A DNA stretch of 64,000 bases, from NCBI GenBank assembly GCA_032358165.1, contig JAALGY010000038.1, positions 1,860,001-1,924,000 of the forward strand, read 5' to 3'. Made by a program: the position numbers and the translations under genes. Position 1 is the first letter of the stretch. Every line of letters begins with the position of its first letter. Below are positions 37,705 to 47,526 of this stretch, one piece after another. This stretch comes from Diplosphaera chodatii (lineage: Eukaryota; Chlorophyta; Trebouxiophyceae; Prasiolales; Stichococcaceae). The notes under the pieces are model-generated. The model was not told the origin of the DNA and did not search any database. It saw nothing but the letters and a program-made list of their open reading frames with translations.

Positions 37705-38272
37705 AGGACCTGAAGCATCGCAGCAGGCACCAGTACCCTTCTGGCAGTAAGCTCGTCGGCACAGCTGTGGCCAGCAGCCAGCCAGACATGCAGCATGCGG
37801 CAATTGTGCAGACTCCTACGCCAGCTTGGCAGCCTCGGATCCCGCCATTCGGCAGCTCGATGCATGCTTTGGCACGTGGCTGCCACAGTCGAGCCATCCA
37901 TGTCCAGCACGCAGACATCATCGGACCTGAGATGCCCCAGTGCTGGAGCATTTTGAGGTCCAGGGTGCTGCGCGGAGCGACTGTGATCCATGCTCTTCAA
38001 CCATGCAGTTGGCTGGCTGCTTAGTATGTTTTGCCCTCCCAGCTTGCAGCACCATATGGCAAAACTGCCAACGGCGTCTTGTAAGCGCACTGTACTGCAG
38101 TCTCCCAATATAGCAACAGAAGCAGTGTCCGGCAACTCAATATGGCAGTGCACCAAAAAGCAAAACCACATACAAACCTCCTGCCTTTGCTGAGCATTGC
38201 CCGACCCCTCATTGTTGCCAGCCATCAAGAACCAGACCCATGAATTTGTCGTGAACAGCCAGCACTCTGTCC
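37705..38272. other. Convergent gap, CPP1-like (+) / NAMPT (-)
   Basis: About 570 bases between the two stop codons; only short frames are present, so it is taken as 3' untranslated sequence. Confidence 0.5.
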
Positions 38273-41200
38273 CTACAGCCCCCGCGCCTCGCGCACCGCA
38301 GCAATCTTCTCCTTCAGCGGCTGACTGATCACGTCTGCGGTCTTTGGCAGCGCAGCCCACTCTGCCGCCACGCGCGCACGCACGCTGCTGAAGTCGGGGT
38401 TCCACGCACCCTGCAACACAGACATCACGTTATGTATCGCACCAACGCCACATGGCACCTGTGGCAGGCTGGAATTCGAAAGCCTGGCGGCAGCTGGCCC
38501 GCAATGCTGTGACTGGCAGCTGGTTCCCTCAAGCGCTCACGGCTCTTGGGATCGCACCTCCACAGGGCGCATATCGTAGACCGTCTGCAGCAGGTTGTCC
38601 TCGGCACCCACGTCGCCTGACTCCGCGGGGAAGACAGTGGGGACGCCATCCACACGCTTCACCGCCAAGATGCCCGGCAGGGACTGCAGTCCGACAAATT
38701 TTGAAGTCAGCGAGGTGATGCGGCAAGTTTCTAGAAAGCACGGCATAGTCTAGTCTGCTGTGGCCGCAGCCCGACAGGAATGGCAGGGCAGGATGGGACT
38801 TCTGGCAGACAACTAGAGTGTGGCGACAAGAGCATCTTGGGCACATTGGCAACTGCACACCGTCTTTGCAGCGTCCGATTTCGGCATCTTGGCGATGTCA
38901 CGCTGGCTGCCGTCGGCATACACGATGTGGCACAGCTTGGTGGCAAACTGCATGGTGTCGCGATTGAGACGCTGCAGCAGGCCGCCGCCCATGCCATACG
39001 CTACCGCCTGCATATGCACGGACAGTGCCTCTTGCTTGCCCCTCATTCTGCTTGACAGCTGCAGTTGTCTTTGGTACGAAACATTAGTGACAACGACCAC
39101 GAGAGATGCTCCACATTCCGCTGGTTTCTGATGCGGCCCACTGACTGACCATAACGACTTCCTGCACCTCACAACTCCGCACCTCAGCACTGTAGCCCGC
39201 CTCGATCACGGCATCCATAATCTTTCCAAGCGTGGTGATGTTGATGCCATCGCCCTGGATGACACCGCAGCCGCGCGGCTTCTTGAAGCCCTTGCTGTTC
39301 ACGTCGCACCCGAACACCTACACGTGCTGACTAATCAGAGGTCAACGATGGCACAAGCCTGTGCTTGCTGAACCTGTGGTGAACCGCCAACATCGTCTGC
39401 CAGGCCTGCTGTAGACTGCTGGGATATGACAGTGCCACAGTCAGCATACATGCAGTACCTTTTCAGCGGCGTGCAGTGCCATTAGAACAGCCTCCACAGG
39501 GTCCCCAGAGTCTGGTCGCAGGACCATGTAGCCACCTGCGCCCACCTGCGGTGCGGCGTGTCAAGAGTGCAGCTAGGTCCGAAGGTCTGTGACGGCCTCA
39601 AACACGTCTGCTGTGGCACAGTTGCACACAAAGTAGCAGGCGAACCTTCTTGGACGCAATGGATGGCAGCACTTCATCCAAAGCCTGCAGTGTGCAGCCA
39701 TCCATTTTAAGGTCCAGACAGACAGTACCATGCACCAATCGACGCACCAATCGACAGCCAATCATATTCAGGCCTCGACAACACTACAACAGTTGTTGCA
39801 TCCTGGCATGCACCTCTGTTAGAGATTAGGATCTTCGATCTCACCGCTGCATAGTCATAGCTGTCCATGACCACCGAGAACAGGCCGCTGCCGTAGTGCT
39901 GGATCATGTTCTCGATCGCGTCGCGCTCTGATGGCCATGCTGTCATGACGCTGTGCTCTGTGGCTGGGATGCTGCTGGCCACTGGCTCCCCGCCATTGAG
40001 CTCAAACTGCATACGAGAGTACATTCCGCCTAACAAACTGCAGGCTCCCCATATACACAATGGATGGCATGGGGATCCACAGTGCACCGGCCGTCTGCTA
40101 GGTGCCAAGGGTCACACTATCGGCATGACCGGTTTATAGCTGCTGACCTGGGCATAGTAGGCCGCGGCCATGGTGTCTGTGCCGTCAAAGTTCAGCAGGT
40201 GCGCGCAGCCGCCGATGATGCTCTGCTCCACGCACGTGCAGCCGCGGAAGCCAAAGTCGTGGAGCCGGCTGCCCAGGAGCGGCGACGCTGTCCCCTGCAG
40301 GTAGCACGACTGCCTGTGCGAGGTGCCGCCCTGAGGCAGTAACCAATCGGGACATGTGAGAAAGCCTGGTGTGAAGGACTAGGTTGCAGGCACCTCATCG
40401 ACGCTGCGCTCGAAGCCAGCCTCGATGATGTCCTTCGCCCGCCGGCTGAGAGTGGCCACGGTGGTCGGGTACCTGTGCGCATGTGCACGTCACCACATGG
40501 CCCCAGTGTCCTCGCTGCTAAACATCCCGCTTGATCATCAGACTGCAAAGCTGGCTTGAGCTATTGTCGCCTGTAGATGATGATGATAGATGCAGACACT
40601 GCGCACCACACGTGAGTCAGAAGGGTCTCCAGGAATGTGCACAGGGTGGCATACTCCCGCTCCGCCGTGATCTGCACGCCCTTACAGCGCTTGAGGACTG
40701 CACATCTCGGCAGCCACATAGGTCTTGCTTTGCTTCCACACAAAAACTTGCAGTATACCTGGAAGACGGGCACATGGACATGGCAGCAGGTGCCCTCAGA
40801 CAGCGCCTCCAGCTTGATGGGAAAGTGGCCTGCAGAATGGGTCCGTCACACACTCCCAGACGGCATGACAGTTGAAGCAGAAGCAGTGATATGTGTCCCC
40901 GGCATCCTGTTGTTGTCCTGGCGTCTTGCTCACATCAGCAGCAATGTCGCTCAGCAGCAGCAGCATTAGACCTAGCGGTACAACTCACCATCATTGTCAT
41001 GCACAAAGCGCTCAAAGACCTCTCTCGGAAATGGGAACTCGTCGTTCGTTGGCGCAAGGTGCGTTCTGCAGTCATTGCATGTCCATTGGTTACAATCGGT
41101 GAAGTGCGTTGCCAGAACAGCTCGTCTGAGATCCTGACAACCCAGCAGCGCACTTGTGAAACTTGGCTGCCTTCTCGATGTCCTCCAATGTCCATCGCCT

Positions 41201-41501
41201 GCTGACGTAGTTCTCAACCAAGTACCGAATGCCGTAGAAAACCAAGCGTGTGTCCTCCCTGTCTTTGTCATACCCGCCGCGGAACTCACCATACTGCATG
41301 GCACCGCCATGCACATCACCGGTCGCACCCAGGCATCGAATCGAGGGACCCGACAGCTAACACGTCAGGCCGTTATCAGGTGTATGTGCTGCGCACCGCC
41401 ACCATCTTCGTGGTGCCTGGGTACTGCAGATAGTGCGACGCCTTGTAGGAGTCGGACATGAGCGAGATCGGCACGCTGGCGGGGCCCCAGCCATGTTGCA
41501 T
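38273..41501 (-). CDS. NAMPT: Nicotinamide phosphoribosyltransferase
   Basis: Makes nicotinamide mononucleotide from nicotinamide and PRPP, the first step of direct NAD+ salvage. Fourteen exons close in phase: 41501-41397, 41293-41154, 41065-40989, 40829-40759, 40671-40607, 40472-40394, 40330-40148, 40006-39845, 39684-39646, 39545-39459, 39317-39183, 39007-38861, 38683-38558, 38410-38273 (517 residues, near the animal enzyme). Key residues are kept: SDSYKASHYLQYP at the start, HDFGFRG (Arg about 208), FDGTDTMA, the catalytic His in PATEHSVMTAW (about 258), LRPDSGDP, RGCGVIQGDGINI and GMGGGLLQRLNRD. It therefore looks active. No targeting peptide is evident. Land plants generally lack this enzyme and go through nicotinic acid; Chlamydomonas is known to have one. 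Confidence 0.96.
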
Positions 41502-42132
41502 GGCGAGGGGACGCTGCAAGCGGCTGCCTCCAGTTCTTGTACACAGACGAGGCTGTCGTCGTGAGGAGGTGCGCTTGTGACAGGGGAGGAGCTGCCGCGC
41601 GGTGCAGACTCCTCCTGTCACTATGATATCCAGGGCCGACTTGACGTTCGCTGCGGTCAGATGCTGTGCGTAGTATGAGCTGGCTGCGGTGACCTTTGTG
41701 TTTAAGCCTTTGCTTCCTGTTACTGTGTCAGTGCATCTCCCTATGTGGCTGTTGTGCAGCTGATCCAGGGTTCTGTTTCGACGCTCAAACCTACACACGC
41801 AGGCAGAGGCTGCGGGGTCTCAGTCAAAGACTGAACCCTCGCAAAGAGCCGGTAATGTACATGAAGTGCAAGGTCGCGATGGTCCTCTCGTCACTGCAGC
41901 TGTAGCCCGTACAACATCTCCCCTGGTCTGTCCTTGGCAGGCAACATGCCATGCATGCATGCTCACCTTCGGGGATCACCACCACCATTCGACGGTGCAT
42001 CAACATCAATAGTGCACCTGGATGCCGTGTACCTCAGCCTTGGCTGAGTTTCCCTTCTCCCTTGATTCTATTCTGTAGCCAGCTGATGCAGCATTGCAGA
42101 GGCCGTTCACCCAGTATTGCAGCAGCCCTGGT
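41502..42132. promoter_or_regulatory. Shared upstream region, NAMPT (-) / MMADHC (+)
   Basis: The genes diverge. The first exons of the MMADHC gene probably also lie here, since its N-terminus is not resolved. No specific promoter element was recognised. Confidence 0.35.
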
Positions 42133-43240
42133 ATGGCGCCATTGAGCACGGTAGGCACAGACTGGGGACTGGAGTATACAATAGTAGGTGAGTAGATTTT
42201 AAGCATGCCTTGTCATGCTGTTTGCTGCACTCAGCACGCAGAAGACATTTGCCGCTACTGCGGCATCTGTTTGGTGTCACTCCTTGCAGAGTGTCCCAAG
42301 AAGCACCACCGAGAAGTCGTGGCAGTGTTTCCGGGACTGGATCCAGAAGGTAGCTTGCGCTGTACCTGCTGCGCGGGCGGCTGCCGCACCGTGCCGCCAG
42401 AACACCTGCTGATGGTTTAGCCCTCAATGGTGCGCAGGACTCTTTGTGATACCCACCTGCCAGCGTTCCGATATCGACCTGGTGCGCTTCGGAGAGGTCA
42501 TTGAGCAGGAGAAAGACCGGCTGTTGGAACGGGTATGCAGTGCCTGCCACCTGCATGCAACATTGGCGCCATGTTTGACAGTAGAACCACCACGCCGTAC
42601 TCTGAAGGCCGTGTTCTTGGTACCGGCACCCCTGCACGAAGTGGCGACATATGACTGAGCAAGGCTGAAGCGTGTGCCGCCCTTTTGTGCAGTTTTGCGA
42701 ATTTGCAAAGGCGGCATGCGACTTGCTGGCAGCCCGGGGCTATTGGGCAGATTACATCGACCCTTGCTCGGGCCTGCCGGTGGGCATCTGCATGCACATC
42801 CTTACACCGTGCAGCAGTGAGAATAGTGCAGGTCTAGCTGAAACGGTCTCAAGCTCACACTGCCTGCTGGATGTGACGCCGCTGAGAGCCTGCCATTGGA
42901 TCGGTATGCAGATGGTACACAAGGAGTCGACTGTGCCATATGGCGAGGTTGAGGGCTTCAGCACGCTACTGGGCTACAAAACATCCAATGCTGGGTGCTG
43001 CAAGGTGTGCCGCACATCGTATTGGCATGCGCGCCGAGCATCTGCATGGCTGTGGCATGCTCGCCAACCAGTGCCTATGTATACTCGCAGATTCTGCTGC
43101 ATCCAAAGTGGGGCTCCTACATATATCCAGCCAGCATATTTGCAAAAGCTCCGGCAGAGGCGATAGAGGCAGCACTCACATCGGCGTCGGACGCCATGGC
43201 AGCACAGGAGCCAGGGCCCAGAGGACCCGCAACAGCTTGA
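42133..43240 (+). CDS. MMADHC: MMADHC (CblD) cobalamin-trafficking protein, N-terminus unresolved
   Basis: Homologue of the protein that in animals hands vitamin B12 to methionine synthase (cytosol) and methylmalonyl-CoA mutase (mitochondrion). Exons 42133-42187 (start uncertain), 42290-42349, 42438-42532, 42693-42779, 42912-43004 and 43091-43240 join in phase. The conserved C-terminal domain shows ECPKKHHREVVAVFPGL, FGEVIEQEKDRLLERFCEFA, ARGYWADYIDPCSGLP, the VPYGEVEGFSTLLGYKTSN stretch, GCCK and LLHPKWGSYIYPASIF, which match the animal domain closely. The tail is Ala/Pro-rich. Animal CblD has about 120 residues more at the N-terminus; the reading frame stays open upstream of 42133 to an acceptor near 42077, so the start given is only the first Met in the exon. 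Confidence 0.88.
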
Positions 43241-43727
43241 GATAGAGCAAACGGCTGTGGCCCATGCAAGGGATCATGCTGTGACTGCCCGCTCACATAT
43301 CTGTAAGATGGATGGTTGGACTCAAGTGTCGACGTTTGTGCTGAGCGATGTGCACTCGGATGCAACTGTACAGCCGCCGTGCAGACCACTGTGTCTGCAC
43401 TGACTGCACAGTGCAGCTGGCGCCAGCTGGATTCCATGCACATCTGGGACTTGGCCGTGCCAGGTCCTCAGTGGCCGTATGCTGTTCTATCAGGATCCAG
43501 CGTATAGAAGTCCATTTGCGCTGCGTTGATCAGCACCTGTCAGCGCCTCTGCATATGGACAGCACCACCGACGACAAGCTGACCCCACCGCAGGAGAAAT
43601 TGCCGCATGCTTGGGGTCATTTCACTTCGCTTCCCTCTGCTGTTGAACGTTTTTCGACACACGCTTGCAATTTTCTAACAGTTAGCGACACAGCTTCGAG
43701 CCTTTGCGAAACTTGCAGTTGGAGAGC
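43241..43727. other. Intergenic, MMADHC to methyltransferase, no gene seen
   Basis: About 490 bases between two plus-strand genes. Short frames only; it should contain the methyltransferase promoter. Confidence 0.45.
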
Positions 43728-45736
43728 ATGCAGCAGGGTCTCGTCACATCCCGCCGCGGCCTGGCAATTGAGCTTGCGGCAGCAGCCTTGGTCCTGCGTT
43801 ATGGTGCCAAGCTGGTCGCCAAATGGCTCAGCGGAAGGCAGTATGACGGACTAGATGGTGACTCGGGTTCTGTGTCTGCCCAACGTCCGCAAGCCACTGC
43901 CGTGTGCCCCTGCTGTGCCCGCACGTACAGACTGCACAGCGTCCGTTGCTGGAATGCCTGCAGGTATAGTGAGCTTTTCCTCTCGCATCATTGCCGCCTG
44001 GCGGGCGCTCGAGACGGAGGGAGATGGCGCCCTGTTCTGTGACCCGCTCGCTGAGGCATTGGCAGGCGATCGGGCCATGCAGCGGGCGCGCCAGCGCGTG
44101 AAGGTGAGCCATTTCGCATGAGCAGTGTCGGACACGTGAGCACGTCGTGCAGCGTCACCATGCCGCGTTTACTTGCTCCGCAACTGCTGGCCAGCAGGAC
44201 CAGGAATTCAGGGCATTGTTGATGCGCAGTTTGCTATCAGCCTGAAGCGGACACCGCATGTGTGCACATCTGCAGGAGCAAGGCAGCGTGTTGCCAGCAG
44301 AGCTGCAAGCAGCGACCGGCCGCACATACGAGGTCGGCCGCGTCGCGATCCGCACGCTATGGTTCGACACGCAGCTGCTGGCAGCCCTGGACCCGGCCCG
44401 GCAGCCGCAGCCGCTGCTGGCGGAGCTGCGTCCCGGGGCCAGCGGCATCGGCAGCAACGGCAGCAGCAGCGCTGTGCAGCTGCGGGTGAAGGCCAATGCC
44501 ACGCCTCGGCAGGTGGTGCTGCTGGGGGCCGGCATGGACACGCGCGCCTGGCGGCTGCAGCTGCCACCAGGTGCGGTTGGAATTCCTCGGCGCAACAGCA
44601 ACTCGGCCGTGGAAGTGCAGTAGCTAAACAACAGGTGGCATGCTACCAGGACTGCGTCTGGCCTGCCGCAGCACCCTGGCCCCGATCAGATGAGATGACT
44701 GCCGTGTGCTGCGCAGGCGTGTCGTGGTTTGAGGTGGATCGTGCCGATGTGCTGGCTGCCAAGCGCACTGCCATGACATCAGCTGGCGCCGCCTTTGTGC
44801 CCAGCACAGGTGGACGTCCGTGCATTGCTCACCACTTGCGGTGTCACACAACCCTCCTGCATGGATGATGCACAAGCTGGCAGCCCTGAGAGAGCACATC
44901 TGTGTGCTGTGCAGACGGCACAGATGCCAGGCACCCACTGAAGGCGGCAAGCTATGCCAGCCTGGCAGCTGACCTGCGGGAACCAGGCTGGACCAAGGGA
45001 CTGGAGCAGCATGGCTTTGACCCCTTGACGCCCACCGTGTGGCTCGCAGAGGTGACATGCCCGTGGCAGGAAGGCGGGCACTGATGTCTGAAACGTCATA
45101 TTGCTGCAGACAAAACATGCATAGGCTGTATGGATCCCAAGTTATGCCCCTGACTGACGCAACCCTTGTGCCGCATCAAGGGATTACTCATGTATCTTGA
45201 GCGGGATGCAAACCACAACATGTTGCGGGAGCTCGCAGGTGTTCCACCTCGCTGTATGTGCCTCGCAGCTTTGTGGTAGTGAAGCGTCCCTGAGTTCATG
45301 CTGCAATGCGTGCACCGCTGACAGTGAGCTGGCTTGTGGCTGTTGGGCACAGATGCTTCAGCACCAGGCAGCGTTCTGCTTGCGTTGAGCGTCACAGAAG
45401 CAGTCATCAGCAACATCAAGGCCAAGCAGTCGAAGGGCGGCCTGATCAACCACTTTGTGTGGGGTTGCCCGCCAGACCCTCGGGAGGTACATCTTGAAGT
45501 TTTAATAGACGAAAGTGCCACTCCACATACGATGTCACACGTGACTTCACGGACTCACGAATTGCACCTTGACAATGCAGGAGTTTCGAGGGCTGGGCTG
45601 GGATGTGCAAGCGCTGGATACACGAGCGAAGATGGTGAAGAAGTTTGGCATTGACCGGCGAGTTGTCGGCGACTTCAGCACACCGTCAGATGACTATAAG
45701 TCACTGTTCATTGTGGCGACACCAGCTCACAAGTGA
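43728..45736 (+). CDS. SAM-dependent methyltransferase, leucine carboxyl methyltransferase-like family
   Basis: Member of the PPM1/LCM-type family (Pfam PF04072, COG3315), which includes protein and small-molecule O-methyltransferases. Eight exons join in phase: 43728-43857, 43964-44103, 44275-44569, 44717-44809, 44915-45051, 45181-45238, 45353-45486, 45581-45736 (380 residues). The N-terminal exon has a hydrophobic stretch (AIELAAAALVLRYGAKLV) that may anchor it or direct it to an organelle. Family motifs are FCDPLAEALAG, RTLWFDTQLLA, the SAM-binding VVLLGAGMDTRAWRL, WFEVDRADVLAAKR, EGLLMYL-like GLLMYLERD and FIVATPAHK at the C-terminus. The GLLMYL motif and the acidic Asp of the SAM pocket are present, so activity is likely. 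The substrate is unknown. Confidence 0.9.
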
Positions 45737-45924
45737 CATGTACAGCGCAGAATTTGTGCACGACATTGCCTGCTTGGCAGGGTCACGAATCGTGCAAAGA
45801 GCATTGTGCGAGAGCGCCACAGTTCTACGGTTTTGGACGTTGCCGTGAGCAACAAGCTATTCTGCAGTCCCAGCTGCATCTGTTGAACTACAAGTAGTGC
45901 CGCAAATGTGTGCCCATGTGCAAC

Positions 45925-47045
45925 TTATGCGCGTTCCAGCAGGAACACGTTGGACTTATCGTCCCGCCCCACTCGCAGCCTGTCGTCTAGATATGTGATG
46001 TCCAGCCAGCCAGCAGGGTTGAAGATCGACAACAGCAAGTCGTAGTTCTGCTCGAACAGGTCCTGCAACTGCGATGGCTCCTGCAGCAGGCATAACAGCC
46101 TTCAACGCCGTGCCACAGTGCAGCTTGCGGCTGACCAATGTCCACCTATTGACTGGCGTGCTGTTGACCTGCTCAGCATCAGATCAAATGATCGAACTTT
46201 GTCCAGCGGCAGGGATACACACAACTCACCAAGCACGCCTTCTCGAACTCAATCGCCACCCGCTTTGGCCCAGCAACCTGGTAGGTAGCGTCAATTTGCA
46301 GGAACCCACTGAGGAAGCTGAGGCCCGACACCCTGAAATCTACACGGTTGGACGCGTGGCCTGAAGCCACATCAATGCTCTGCATGAAATTGCCTAGTGA
46401 GATGAAGTTGCGCAGCCCCAGCTTTGTGCGCCGCTTGCCCTGCGACAGCAACAACAGAAGGTGTGATGCGAATGCAGCGGCCATTTGGCCATCGTCGAGC
46501 TGCGGCACTGGCAAAGTTCACAATCCGCAAGCGCCTTCTGGTATCCCGTCAGCTGTCTCCGAAGCTCACTGTGATGGCAATCGTGCTGAACAGCAGGCGC
46601 CAGTCCCCTGCAACGCGCTGCAGGTCACGGGTGATATCATCCGTGCTGCCGTGGCCCTCCAGCTGCTGTATGAGATCAAGGATGCCCTGCAATTGCTCCG
46701 CCTGCATCGAAGCGAGCGATTGTCAGTGGGTGTCCGGAGCACTGGCTGACTGGCATCTGCGGTTTTCGTGGTCGATGATCATATGAGTCACCGGCACGCC
46801 GTAGATGCCGCGTTCTAACCCCTCCAGAGCCTGGAACAGTGTCGCCTTGATGGCCTCGGGACCGCTGACGCTGTCTGCCTGAGCTGAGGACTTCGATGTG
46901 CACGCATGCTGACCTGCATGTTGCTGGCGACGCGTGTCATGCCTCCTGCTGAGCCGTCTGCAAGCAAGGCTCGACTGCTGGAGGGGATGATCTGACAGCT
47001 TTGGCAGAAGATACTTCGTTGACTGCCGCCGAATGGCACCGTCAT
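45925..47045 (-). CDS. PAP/fibrillin (plastid lipid-associated protein)
   Basis: Structural lipid-binding protein of plastoglobules or thylakoid margins. Five exons join exactly: 47045-46914, 46878-46798, 46701-46570, 46439-46230, 46080-45925 (236 residues). The first exon is Ser/Arg-rich with Cys and no clear acidic residues, fitting a plastid transit peptide. The domain shows [40 protein letters not shown] (the usual W-x-L-x-Y/F-S-T signature of the family), [17 protein letters not shown] and the conserved ending [26 protein letters not shown]. It is convergent with the methyltransferase gene (188 bases apart) and divergent from the EEP gene. Confidence 0.9.
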
Positions 47046-47526
47046 GTTGACATCCTATGGAGGCGCAGCACTGCCGTTGCTGCAACAGCGCCCTCATCAC
47101 AGGCTGGATGATCTCAGTGCTGATGCCCACGTGCAGCAAGCACTCAGGCTTCTCACTCTAGGGACAGATGTCACAATGGGTACATGCAAGCACGCAATGC
47201 CGGGCCAGCTGCTACTCCTAGCAGGAGGATGGCGCTGTCCGTTTCAGGCGAATCACGTCATCCTGGAACTCACATCCTGCACAGTTCAGGGCAGCATGTA
47301 ACATATGGCATCAGAACAAGCTTGCAAGACGTTTTGCATACACGTCATATAGTCCGCACGGCGTGCTTGTCTGCTGTCGGTTTCTGTAAGTACTGTTTGC
47401 TTGCTGTGCACCTGTGACTCTGGAACGATTTGGGGAGCTGGAGCTGGGGTGCAGCTAGGGTGGACTTCGCACAAGGCGCACTTGAGCAAATCGGTACCGT
47501 CTCAGTAGCTGGGAGGCTTCACAGGC
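47046..47526. promoter_or_regulatory. Shared upstream region, PAP (-) / EEP (+)
   Basis: Two divergent start codons 480 bases apart. No specific promoter element was seen; the call rests on gene arrangement. Confidence 0.4.

Noticed and set aside
39730..39760. Tandem CACCAATCGAC repeat and other two-copy short repeats
   Set aside because: Only two copies, inside an intron; no array, spacer pattern or terminal repeats that would suggest CRISPR or an insertion element.
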